This document shows positions 16,201 through 26,100 of a stretch of DNA of 36,729 bases, piece after piece. Origin of the DNA: Bacteroidota bacterium (GTDB lineage Bacteria > Bacteroidota > Bacteroidia > 2-12-FULL-35-15); assembly GCA_021323165.1 (NCBI GenBank), contig JAJTCJ010000044.1:1-36729 (forward strand), written 5' to 3'. Within the stretch, counting starts at the first letter, position 1. Every line of letters starts with the position of its first letter. Both the position numbers and the translations under genes were made by a program. The notes beneath the pieces are model-generated. The model was not told where the DNA came from. It was given only the letters and a program-made list of their open reading frames with translations, and made no database searches.

Positions 16201-18737
16201 GGCGAACCTGAGCACGCTGATCCTCCACCTGAAACCACACCTGTTACACCGCAGGCGCAGTTTTTCACTCCGTCAACATCTACATTAAGAGAAGCGCAAT
16301 TCAATGCATCATTCACATTAAAAGAATAACTTGTTCCTGAAGGAATAGACGAACTTGTAAAAGTGTTTCCAGATAAAGTACCGGTTCCGCCAGTAACAGT
16401 ATAAGGAGTAGTTCCTCCGCTGATATCAAAAGTTACAACATAGTTAACGCCCGTACATGTTGTAACAATATTCGATACAACAATTGCAGGATTAATAGTA
16501 ATAATTGCAGATCCTGTTCCAGTATTAGAACAAACAGCATCCGTAACGTTAGATACTGCATACGTTCCTCCAACTCCTGTTGTAAAAGTATAAGGAGATG
16601 TTAAAATATTATTAACGGTTACGGGTGAGCCCCCGTTAGTTGTATAAGTTATTGACCATGGAGCTGTACCGGTTAAAGCTACAGAAACAATGGCAGTAGA
16701 GCCAGGACATATTTTTTGAGTTCCACTTATAGTACCAGTTGGAAGAGGATTTACAGTTACAGTATAAGTATGAACAGTTGAGCAACTACCAGAAGTAGCT
16801 GTTACTGTTACCGTTCCGCTAATTGCAGAAGATGAAGCATTTGTTGCTACAAACGATGGCACATTTCCGTTTCCGCTTGCTGCCAATCCTATTGCTGTAT
16901 TAGAGTTGGTCCAGGAAAATGTAGCGCCTGCTGGTACACTTGTGAAACTAGCGCCTGCAACCGTAGTACCTGCACATTGGGTTATATTTGAAGGCACGGT
17001 AAATGCAGGTCCATTTGGAACGTTAATAGTAACTGACCTTTGATATTGACATCCGAATTCATCTGTCGCAGTAAAATCATAAACAAATGATCCTCCTGTT
17101 AAAAATGGACCAAGATTGATGGAGTTAGTTAATCTATTTCCAAGGCAGGTACCTGGGGTAGGACATGCACCAGGTCCAGGATCTGTAACAACTGCGCTTG
17201 AGGTAGTTTGTGAAGGAATTGCAGGACCGGTGCCGGTAGTAGACCAAACTGCGGTGGTCATATCCGGTGTTACAGTTTCTAATCCTGAGTAACATGTAGT
17301 TGGAAAATCTAATGACCAACTAAACAACGTACCATCATCCTGAGCCGCATTATCGGTTACCCTTAAACTCCATGTACCATTTAAATCTGCTCCATTAAAA
17401 CCCGCGAATGAGTTAGTTGAATTATAGGTAATTGGACGGTAATATGTTCCTGCTTCACACGCTCCTGCATATCCTGCACATGGTGATGTAGTTGTAGTTC
17501 CGATGACGGCTCCATAATTGGTCCATGACTGGCCAGTTCCATCTCCAACAACAGTATATGTTGCACCACATCCCGGGACACCATTATCTGCAGCGTTTAC
17601 ACATGACCCGAATTCATAAATGGCTGTAACAAAAGGGGGAGTACCTTGTATTCCGTGTCTGTTGAATAAACGAACTGTTTGACCTGTTGGAGCAAGAAGA
17701 TCAATTGTTAAATCATTCGCATACGAATGCTCGAGATTAAGTATAACCTTGGGATAACAAGCAGGAGTAACGGTAGAGCCCGCTGGAAAAAACCCTGTAT
17801 AATTAATACCGGAGGTATAACTGGCCCCGGTTCCGTCAGGAAGGGCGGTAACAGTTGAAACAGGAATCGGACTTGAGGTGATTGTTTGTGAAGCTGCCAC
17901 ACCTGTGAGGGTGGTAGAACCACCACAAGAAAGATTTATTGGGGAGGCCGTTGTACCGGTAAAGTTCGGTTCGGGCAATATCTTAATCACTCTCGAAACT
18001 CCATTTGTACTTGGACACCCTGAGGGGTCAACATCAGTATTATTATTTCTTACGACTAACTGAGCTGTGTAAACTCCGGTCCCCGGATATGTATGCGTTG
18101 TTGTTGGAGTCGCTGTAGTAGTTGTTGTACCATCACCCCATGTCCACACATAACTTGAAACAGTTCCCTGGCTGCTTGTAGATGGCGATGCATCAAAAGC
18201 CACTGTTAAGGAACCGGGATTCAATGATGTAGGTGGACAAAGATTTAAAGTTGAAGTATTCGTTAATGCTGCAACAGGAGTAACACAGGGTGTAGCACAG
18301 GAAACCGTTGCTACCCATCCTGCTCTCTGCGTGTTATTATCGGACACAAAACGGAATGAGATGCAACCGTCTGGACTAGTTGAAACAATGGTAAAGGCTC
18401 CAAGATTACCGCAGTAGCGAGCATCTTGAGTTCCAGCTGCACCAACAGCATTTGCATTCCACATTTCCAAGTAATCAAAACAAGCTGTAGCTCCGCTTGG
18501 TTCAGTATTGTAGGATGAAAAACTAATCTTTATAACATCTCCGGGTGTAGCCGGACAAAAAGTGATTGTACTATTTTGATTAGATGAATAATTACTTGCC
18601 GAACCTCCATTATCAACAAATGTTCCTGAACATGTACTTATTGTAGCCGTTCCGGTTCCGGCAGGCATAGTATAAGTTTGGGAAAAAACGGTAGCTGTTA
18701 TTAATAAAAAGAGAAACGTAAAAATTTTATTTTTCAT
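12522..18737 (-). CDS. Giant T9SS surface protein with CUB-like, P-domain, PKD repeats and CHU_C tail (2071 residues)
   Basis: Domains by eye: signal peptide (1-20, MKNKIFTFLFLLITATVFSQ); CUB-like domain (about 21-150, CFDYLEMWNA, GCISFRFVSDNN); PKD domain (about 153-255, YVWTWGDGTTTT); proprotein-convertase P-domain (about 280-480, LNLEHSYANDLTIDLLAP, LNGTWSLRVTDNA); PKD/Ig-like modules (about 480-1200); six tandem modules of about 89 residues (1202-1737, each opening with FTVTxxNPTTCGG); an Ig-like module; then a C-terminal block (1818-2071) with a PKD (VWNFGDGS) and the gliding-motility-associated CHU_C domain (VIPNVFTPNGDNNNDIF, DRWGLKLYD, WDGRTPSG, DGTYYYI). The CHU_C tail predicts T9SS export and surface attachment. 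A role in adhesion or gliding is inferred. It follows the 130-residue gene by 52 bp. Confidence 0.92.
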   Translation of the reverse strand: MKNKIFTFLFLLITATVFSQTYTMPAGTGTATISTCSGTFVDNGGSASNYSSNQNSTITFCPATPGDVIKISFSSYNTEPSGATACFDYLEMWNANAVGAAGTQDARYCGNLGAFTIVSTSPDGCISFRFVSDNNTQRAGWVATVSCATPCVTPVAALTNTSTLNLCPPTSLNPGSLTVAFDASPSTSSQGTVSSYVWTWGDGTTTTTATPTTTHTYPGTGVYTAQLVVRNNNTDVDPSGCPSTNGVSRVIKILPEPNFTGTTASPINLSCGGSTTLTGVAASQTITSSPIPVSTVTALPDGTGASYTSGINYTGFFPAGSTVTPACYPKVILNLEHSYANDLTIDLLAPTGQTVRLFNRHGIQGTPPFVTAIYEFGSCVNAADNGVPGCGATYTVVGDGTGQSWTNYGAVIGTTTTSPCAGYAGACEAGTYYRPITYNSTNSFAGFNGADLNGTWSLRVTDNAAQDDGTLFSWSLDFPTTCYSGLETVTPDMTTAVWSTTGTGPAIPSQTTSSAVVTDPGPGACPTPGTCLGNRLTNSINLGPFLTGGSFVYDFTATDEFGCQYQRSVTINVPNGPAFTVPSNITQCAGTTVAGASFTSVPAGATFSWTNSNTAIGLAASGNGNVPSFVATNASSSAISGTVTVTATSGSCSTVHTYTVTVNPLPTGTISGTQKICPGSTAIVSVALTGTAPWSITYTTNGGSPVTVNNILTSPYTFTTGVGGTYAVSNVTDAVCSNTGTGSAIITINPAIVVSNIVTTCTGVNYVVTFDISGGTTPYTVTGGTGTLSGNTFTSSSIPSGTSYSFNVNDALNCASLNVDVDGVKNCACGVTGVVSGGGSACSGSPAPNVVFTLANGTVSPYTLTYAINGVTQPAVTVSTGFPSSTYSITNPSAGTYTIVSIADASCTGSGSGAASVTILTLPTATVTGGGNACAGNAVNVSVALTGTGPWNLTYAIGGINQPAVTGINSSPYIIAATTSGTYTVVAVNDVNCTGTSSGSASVTINPIPAVTNNPLSKAICSGDNTSINLTSSVASSTFNYTASVTSGTVTGLTPSATGITSIGDVLSNTTVNSGSVTYVITPVGPAPTFCQGTPVNYVVTVNPKPIIVNQTSVICSGTAFNIAPTGVPAGTVFTWNTPVSSPVGAITGGSAQATGQAAISQTLTNGSTVAATATYTVTPVAGSCTGNTFTIVVTVDPIPAFTVTSTNPTTCGGSQGTITLSGLNPATAYDITYTNASGVVGPVSMTSTGTGTIVISSLTQGTYSNITTSLTGCNYTDVATYTLNDPAPPVFTVTAANPTTCGGTGTLTLSGLNTSTAYDVTYTDASGVAGPTSMNSDGSGNIIINVLAGSYSVITVNLNGCTTTDPGTFVLSDPGSPTFTVTASNPTTCGGANGSITLSGLTANTSYDITYTNGPTFGPNAMVSDASGNIIINGLSAGNYIDMIVSLLGCSSTNAGPFVLTSPAAPSFSVTSSDPTTCGGTDGSLTLSGLVANTSYDVTYSNGTTVGPVSMTSDGSGNITISGLSQGSYNNVIVATGSCNTTVTGPFTLSDPSVPTYTVTSSNPTTCSGTDGSITLSGLIATTSYSVTYTNGSTVTGPVNMTSDATGNIVISGLSQGIYSNLIVNLVGCNGTDAGPYILTDPSAPVFTITPSNPTTCGGLDGTLTLSGLSASTSYNLGYLDGVTVVGPTLMTTDASGNIVITGLSSGTYSNIVVSLAGCTSTNAGPFVLTTPSTPAAPTASGAAYCQGAVISSVTASGTGGTFNWYDDAALTLLLSSNATYTPTNTVTDTFYVTETVGGCTSPATPVIISINSLPTADAGPPQPIGCGIIAAILDGSASSTGINITYNWTTINGNIVAGTNSITPTVDAAGSYTVTVTNTTTGCSSVDSVLVVAAPAPAASFSANPMSGTSPLPVDFTNSSSLSNTYVWNFGDGSALVAATNPSYIYTTPGTYNVTLIASNNNACPDTATATIVVYDDFTIVIPNVFTPNGDNNNDIFKVYSTGVENLKGEIFDRWGLKLYDWNQINEGWDGRTPSGVVVVDGTYYYIITVKAQDGKEHLYKGFIQLLSK
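13527..15134 (-). repeat. Six tandem modules of about 268 bp (TCGG repeat array)
   Basis: Six protein modules of about 89 residues, each with NPTTCGG (once NPTTCSG) near the start, a TLSGL or ITLSGL strand, a tyrosine-rich T(S/A)YDxTYTN strand, a GNIxIxGL turn and a conserved Cys near the end. The modules look like Ig-fold adhesin stalk units. They differ enough in DNA that recombination would be imperfect. Confidence 0.85.
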
Positions 18738-18789
18738 TTTGTGAGTGGTTTGAGAGAAGTGTATTCTTTGTAATCTTTGTGATTTTATT

Positions 18790-19182
18790 TTATCGGATAT
18801 CTTGCAGTTGATTTTTTAATTTTTGGTCATAGTAATAGATATACCACAACTCGTCAATCGTAAAAGTTGTTTTAACTTTATTAGAAAGTCCATTATAATA
18901 TGCCTGAGCAATCGTGTAATATTTATAACTTTCGGGAGCATTTACTTTCATGTCAGCAAGGTCTTTACTAATTTCTTTTAAAAAATCTCCCTGAATATAA
19001 TTTAAGGGTTCGCTTGAAGGAATCTCCACTAACTTATATGAATAATCAATACTTACATAACTTTTAATATTTATAACCGCACCAGGAGGCAGATTTACTG
19101 TTTTTTCCTGAGAGAAAACTGATGTGCTGCAAGAAAATGTCAGCATTAAAAAAAGCGAAAATGGCAAGTTAAATTTTAACAT
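18790..19182 (-). CDS. Small exported protein, 130 residues, upstream of the giant gene
   Basis: The product has a signal peptide (MLKFNLPFSLFLMLTFSCSTSVFSQ). A Cys sits inside the hydrophobic core, but the VFSQ end favours ordinary signal-peptidase cleavage over a lipobox. The mature 105 residues are rich in tyrosine (IDYSYKL, ESYKYYTIAQAYYNGL, ELWYIYYYDQ) and mostly helical. I do not recognise the family. It precedes the 2071-residue gene by 52 bp, with no terminator between, so the two are probably co-transcribed. Its role may be linked to that surface protein (inference). A long leader with hairpins and a poly-G tract lies upstream. Confidence 0.75.
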   Translation of the reverse strand: MLKFNLPFSLFLMLTFSCSTSVFSQEKTVNLPPGAVINIKSYVSIDYSYKLVEIPSSEPLNYIQGDFLKEISKDLADMKVNAPESYKYYTIAQAYYNGLSNKVKTTFTIDELWYIYYYDQKLKNQLQDIR

Positions 19183-19228
19183 AATTATTAATTTATAGAG
19201 TTAGTTCAGATAATTTTAAATAATAAAA

Positions 19229-19264
19229 GGCTAACAGTTAGCCGTCTGCGTGTTTTAAGACGCA
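19229..19264 (-). promoter_or_regulatory. Leader hairpins, attenuator-like, upstream of the 130-residue gene
   Basis: On the minus strand GGCTAA-CTG-TTAGCC is followed by TTTTATTATTT, a terminator-like structure 46 bases before the gene start. Just upstream CGTCT/AGACG and GCGT/ACGC stems overlap and cannot form together. This may be an attenuating leader or the terminator of an unseen small RNA. Confidence 0.45.
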
Positions 19265-19341
19265 ATGTATCAAAAAAAAGTTGCATTGAATAAATATAAA
19301 TACCCGAATAATATATTTTCTTACTTTTAAGGTGTAAATAC

Positions 19342-19351
19342 GGGGGGGGGG
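19342..19351. repeat. Ten-base poly-G tract in an intergenic region
   Basis: Ten consecutive G (C on the coding strand of the downstream gene), about 160 bases before the start of the 130-residue gene. Such tracts slip easily. The 254-bp gap (19183-19436) otherwise holds the leader hairpins and the terminator at 19392. Confidence 0.8.
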
Positions 19352-19391
19352 AATGATTAAAATAGATAACAATCAACACTTTAACCTATAA

Positions 19392-19416
19392 AAAAGGCCG
19401 TCTAGGACGGCCTTTT
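19392..19416 (-). terminator. Terminator of the 2537-residue surface protein gene
   Basis: AAAAGGCCGTC pairs with GACGGCCTTTT around a three-base loop, 21 bases past the stop at 19437, with a T run on the minus strand. Confidence 0.9.
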
Positions 19417-19436
19417 GAATTTATAAAAAAATTAAA

Positions 19437-20198
19437 CTATTGTAACACCTGAATAAATCCAGTATATGTGTATTCTTTTTTATCATATCCTTTTAACTGA
19501 AGGATGTAATAGTAAGTTCCGTCAGTAACCATAGAACCGCTTTGGGTGTGCCCGTCCCAGGCTTGCGATACTCCCTTTAGTTCATATATCTTTAATCCCC
19601 AGCGGTCATAAATCTCTCCTGATAAACTTTCAACACCAGTTGAATTAATCTTAAATTGATCATTGTTACCATCGTTATTTGGAGTAAATATGTTTGGTAT
19701 TAACACCGAAATATCATCAAACACAATAATTGTGGCTGTTGCTGTATTCGGACAAGCATTATTGTTGGATGCTATTAAGGTAACCGTATATGTCCCCGGA
19801 GCATTATAAGTATAAGAAGGATTAGTTGATGAAACTGAAGGAGATCCATCACCAAAATCCCATACATAGCTATTAGATAAGGTACTGGTATTTGTAAAAT
19901 CCACAGGTAATGGATGAGTACCTGACATCGGATTTGCTGTAAAGGATGCTGATGGAGCAGGAGCTGCTATCACAAGAACGGAGTCTACTGAACTGCAACC
20001 TGTAGCTGTATTTGTTACTGTTACAGTATAAGAACCTGCTGCATCAACCGTTGGTGTTATTGAACCAACTCCTGATACAATGTTACCATTTGTGGTTGTC
20101 CAGTTGTAAGTGATAGTTGTACCTGTTGAAGATGCTGAACCATCCAGTATCGCTGCTATAATTCCACAACCGATTGGCTGAGCCGGTCCTGCATCAGC
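19437..20198 (-). repeat. C-terminal block shared with the 2071-residue protein (copy 2)
   Basis: Residues 2285-2537 match the end of the other giant protein, starting ADAGPxQPIGCGIIAAILDG. Short stretches are also nearly identical in DNA. Confidence 0.85.
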
Positions 20199-23100
20199 TA
20201 TTGGTGATGAAGTGTCCGGTGTTACAACTACCGTTGAAGTTGCCGTACAGCCACTAAAGCCATCGGTTACAGTCACAGTATAAGTTCCTGCTGTATTAAT
20301 AATAGGTGTTGCTGTTGATCCTCCAGATACGATTCCCGGACCTGACCAGGTGAATGATGCTCCTGCCGTTGTGGAAGAACCATTTAAGGTAACTGAAGTT
20401 GTTGAACAAGTAATCGTTTGACCTGAACCTGCGTTTGCATCCGGTGGAGTTGTGATGTTCTCAACAACCACCGTATCCGTTGCTATGCAACTGTTTGCAG
20501 TATCTATTACTGTTAAAGTATAAGTACCTGCTGCATTTACAGTAGGAGTTGGCGTTGAGCCTCCCGATACAATACCCGGACCTGACCAGCTGAATTGAGC
20601 ATTGACAGTTGTTGAACTTCCGTTTAATGATCCTGTTAAATTGATACAGGTTAAAGTATCTGCTGCGCCAGCATCTATATTTGGTGCATTAATATTGGAG
20701 ATTACTGATACTGTGTCGGTATTGCTGCAGTTTTCTGAAGTAACGGTCAATGTATATAAACCCGTTGCATTAACTGTTGCACTTGACGTATTACCACCTG
20801 AAACTATCCCAGGACCTGACCAGCTAAATGAAGGGCTTAACGCTGCGGATGTACCATTAAGAACAGTGGTTGTTACTCCACAGGCAAGGCTCTGCATTAC
20901 GCCTGCATCAACATTTGGAGGAAGGGAAATAGTTAATAATAATGTATCATTTACTACTCCGCATGAATTTGCAGGATCATTGCTCATAATGTAAAGCTGA
21001 ACGCTTCCTGCAAGGCTATCTGCTGATGAAGGCACATAAGCTGTGGCAATGAATATTCCAGTGCCAGCTGTTCCCCATGTAAATGAAGAAGCGCTACCGC
21101 CCACAGAACCTGTTGTAGGATAAACAGCTCCAGCACAGATAGCTGTATCGTTTCCTGCAAACGCTGTTGCAGGTTGATCGATCACAATTACTGCTGAGTC
21201 GATCGCTGAAGCACATCCTCCCGAAGCTGCAATGTCATTATATACTGTATATGTTCCCGGAGTACTTCCAGTAATATTTACTGCTCCCGTACCTGTTGTT
21301 AAAGACAAGCCTATTGCTGAACTGAAAACTCCTCCGCTGGAAGTACCACTAAATACAGGTGATGCCGTTCCGCCTGCACTCTGGCAGTATGGACCTGAGT
21401 AACTAAATGAAGCTGATGGGGAATTTGTAATTGTTATCGTTACACTGCTTGACATCGGACAAACGCCATTAGTTGTATACGTTACAGTGTAAGTTGCAAG
21501 TGTACTCGTAGATAAAGTTATTTCACCTGTTGCAGCATCCAGAGAAAGACCACTAGTGGAAGAGAATGCACCTCCTGTTGCACCTGTAATAACCGGAATG
21601 GGATTCGATCCTGTTGAACAGAAAGTTGTTCCACCATAGCTAAAAGTAGCATCATCAGAAGGGGTGATCGTAAGTATCAGATCATCAACCTCAGCGGAAC
21701 AAGCTCCGGAAGGGTCATTTGTAAGGAATGTTAAAGTAACACTTCCGGCAGAAATATCGGCAGGTGAAGGCGTATAGACAGCACCTGGTAAAGATGTATT
21801 ATCAAAAGTACCTGTACCTGATGTTGTCCATGTTGCAGATGAAGCGCTTCCTCCGAATGATCCTAATAATGTATAATCAGTGCCGCTGCATATAGATGCA
21901 TCAGAGCCTGCACTTACAGTTGCAGATGGGTCAATTGTTACACTTGTAGTGAAACTTGCAGCCGAACATCCACTGCTTGCAGGAATATCATTTGTCACAC
22001 TATATGTCCCCGGAGTACTTGCAAGAAGATCGATCTCACCGGTAGCGGTACTCACAAAAATCAATCCTGAAGGCGTGGCACTGAATGTTCCTGCACTGGA
22101 TCCTGAATTGAATGATGGAAAAGGATTTGAGGCGGACATACAATAAGGACCTGCATAAGAGAAATCAGCAGAAGGCGCAGTTGTAATAGTTACATCAAAA
22201 GTACTGGAATTCGGGCAAGCTCCGTTTGTATTATATGTTATTGTATATGTACCAAGTGTACTGGCATCAAGATCAATTAAACCTGTTGCTGTATTTAAAA
22301 TTATCAAACCTATTGTTGAACTGAATGTTCCCCCATTAAGTCCAGAAATTGTTGCTGCAGGATCAGTACCAGTTGCACAATAAGTTGATGAATAAGAAAA
22401 AGATGCATCATCAAGCGGTGTGATATTAATTGTTACCAGGTCGGATGCTGCAGGGCAAGGTCCTACAGGATCATTCGATGTAAGAGTTAATGTAACTAAA
22501 CCTGCAGAAATCTCAGAAGCTGAAGGTGTATAGGTTGCATTCAACGTAGTATTATTCGGATTAAATGTTCCTGCGCCACCCGTCCAGGTTCCGTTGAAAG
22601 CACTTCCACCTAAACTTCCTGCAAGAGTAACTGTTGCTGAAGATGCGCAAACTGTCTGATCAGTTCCTGCATCCGCAGTAGCAATTGGATCAATGGAAAT
22701 GATCATCTGATCTGTCGCTGCAGGACAAGAGCCTGCAGGATCATCTGTTGTTAAAGTCAAAGTAACACCGCCTGCTAAAATTTCAGCAGCTGAAGGTGTG
22801 TAAACAGCATTGAGAGAAGAAGCTGAAGGATTAAAAGAACCCGTTCCACCCGACCAGCTTCCGCTTGTTGCTGAACCACCAACATTTCCGTTCAATGTAA
22901 CATCCGGTGAGGAAGTACAAACAACCTGGTCAGCATTTGCAGTTGCAGTTGCAGGGTTATTTATAAATATTGTAATCTGGTCATTAACTGCAGAGCATGC
23001 TCCGGCAGGATCATTTGTTGTAAGGGTCAAGGTAACTGATCCTGCAGTAATCTCTGTTGCAGAAGGAGTATAAATTGCATTCAGAGTGGTATTGTTTGGA

Positions 23101-26100
23101 TTGAAGGATCCAGTGCCACCCGACCATGTAGCTGAAGAAGCTGTTCCGCCAATTACACCAGCAAGTGTAACGGACGCTGCAGAAGAACAAACAGTCTGAT
23201 CTGTGCCGGCATTAACTGTTGTCGGCTGATCAATTGTAATTGTCATCTGATCAGTAGCGGCCGAACATGGACCAGTAGGATCATTAGTAGTTAAAGTAAG
23301 AGTAACGGTTCCTGCAGTGATCTCCGCAGCCGAAGGAGTATAGATCGCTGTAAGAGTTGTATTATTAGGATTGAATGCACCGGTTCCTCCTGACCAGGAA
23401 CCAGTTGTTGCACTTCCTCCGACAGAACCTGCTAAAGTTACAGCTGCTGAAGTTGCACATGAGGATTGATCAACATTGGCATTAGCAATTGCAATCGGGT
23501 TTATGGTTATGATCATTTGATCAGAAACAGCTCCGCAAGGGCCGGAAGGATCATTTGTTGTTAATGTTAATGTAACTGTTCCTGCTGTGATCTCTGCAGC
23601 TGAAGGTGTATAGATTGCTGTCAGAGTTGTATTATCAGGATTGAATGTTCCTGTTCCACCAGACCATGTTGCAGAACTTGCGCTTCCTCCTATTGATCCT
23701 GCTAAAGTTACTGCAGGTGCACTCGCGCATGAAATCTGATCAACATTTGCGCTAACAGTAGCAGGCTGGTTAATTGTAATTATCATCTGATCCATTACGG
23801 CAGGACAAGGTCCTGCCGGATCATTGGTCGTTAATGTTAGTGATACAGTCCCTGCTGTGATCTCTGTGGCAGAAGGTGTATAAACTGCGTTAAGAGTAGT
23901 GTTGTTCGGATTGAATGATCCTGTACCTCCTGACCATGTTCCAGTTGATGCACTGCCCCCCACTGAACCTGCAAGAGTCACTGCTGGAGCAGTTGCACAT
24001 ACATTTTGATCACTATTCGCATTGGAGATTGCTGAAGGATCGATGGTTACAGTGTTGGTCGCCAAAGCTGCTGCACAACCTCCCGCTGCAGGAATAGAAT
24101 TAGTTACAGTATATGTTCCGGGAGTAGTTAAAGCAAGGTTAATCTGTCCTGTTGAAGTACTTACGAAAGTTAATCCCGCAGGTAAGGCACTGAACGTTCC
24201 TGCACTTGCACCGGCACCAAATGTTGGGCTTGGATTAACACCGCTCTGACAATAAGGTCCGGCATAACTGAATGCCGCAGATGGCGCAGTTGTTATAGTC
24301 ACATTGAATGTGGCTGTATTCGGACAAGTTCCATTCGTAGTGTATGTGATTACATAAGTGCCGAGTGAACTTAGCAACACGTCTATTTGTCCTGTAGCTG
24401 TACTCACGAAAACCAATCCGGCAGTAGAACTGAATGTACCTCCGGCTAATCCTGTAACCGTAGGGGTTGGATTTGCACCTGTCTGACAATATGTTGATGA
24501 TGAATAGCTAAAAGATGCATTATCCATCGGATTTACAGTGACACTTACAGTTTGTGGTGCACCAACACAACTATTAGCAGTAGAAGTAGGAGTTACAGTA
24601 TATGTAACAGTTTGAATTGATGAAGAAGTACTTGTTATTGTATTATTTAATGTAGAAGTAGTTTGCAAGGTTGTACTCTCCCCGGTCGTATTCACATTAT
24701 TTGAGCCTATCCAGGTAAAGCTCGATGCAACATCTGCTGTTAGAGGAATATTCACTGTTCCGCCACTGCATATTGAGGCTGTATTAGCACTGGTCATAAC
24801 AGGAGCCGGATTAACAGTGACTGTTACTGTTTGCGGTGTACCCGGGCAGCTACCAACAGTTGATGTTGGTGTAACTGTAAAAATAACATTCTGTGAAGAC
24901 GAAGAGGTATTTATAATTGTATTACTAAGTGTTGCTGTCGTTTGAGCACTTGTACTTTCTCCCGTTGTATTCACATTATCTGCCGCGATCCATGAAAAAG
25001 TTGAAGCGACATTGCTTGTTAACGGAATACTCACTGTTGTACCGCTGCAGATAGTGGCAGCGTTAGCGCTTGTCATTGTTGGAACCGGATTCACAGTTAC
25101 AGTAACTGTCTGAGTTGTTCCTAAACAAGTACCTGCGGCAGATGTAGGAGTAACTGTGTACGCTACTGTCTGCACTGCAGATGTAGTATTGTTTAACGTA
25201 TTATTTAATGTACTTGTATTCTGCAGCGTTGTGCTTTCTCCTGTAACGTTCGTGTTAGTTGCAGCTATCCATGTATAAGTAGAAGCAACATTACTTGTCA
25301 GGGGAATATTAACAGCAGCACCACTACAGATGGTTGCAGTGGATGCACTTGTCATTACAGGTGCAGGATTCACCGTAACGGTCACAGTTTGGGTAGTACC
25401 AACACAACTTCCGGATGTTGATGTTGGAGTTACTGTATATGTTACAGTTTCTGCAACAGCAGAAGTACTGGTAATAGTATTGCTTAATGTAGATGTATTT
25501 TGAAGAGTAGTACTCTCTCCTGAAGTGTTTGGATTATTAGATGCGATCCAGGTGTACGTTGCAGCGATATTACTTGTTAATGTAATGCTTACTGCTGAGC
25601 CGCTGCAGATAGTTGCAGTGTTCGCGCTTGTCATTGTCGGAGCAGGATTAACGGTAACAGTAACAGTTTGTGGAGTACCAGGACAACTTCCTGCTGTTGA
25701 TGTAGGAGTTACAGTATAGGTTACGGTTTGTACCACAGCTGTAGTGTTAACAAGTGTATTACTTAAGGTTGAAGAAGTTTGTGAAGTAGTGCTTTCACCT
25801 GTCACATTCGTATTACTCGCTGCTATCCATGTATATGAAGAAGCAACATTACTTGTCAATGAAATACTTACAGTCCCTCCGCTGCAAACAGTTGCTGTGT
25901 TTGCACTCGTCATCACCGGTATAGGATTCACAGTTACATTCACCGTTTGAGTAGTTCCTACGCAACTACCTGTTGTGGATGTTGGAGTAATCGTGTAGGT
26001 CACCGTTTGAACAGATGAAGATGTATTTGTAATAGTATTATTTATTGTTGAAGTGTTTTGGGTTGTTGTGCTTTCTCCCGTTGTATTCGCATTATTTGCC

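Noticed and set aside
20602-20994. Open frames of 60-150 codons antisense to the giant surface-protein genes
   Set aside because: They mirror the repetitive Thr/Val/Gly-rich coding of the real genes, recur at the repeat period and have no start signals or domain content.
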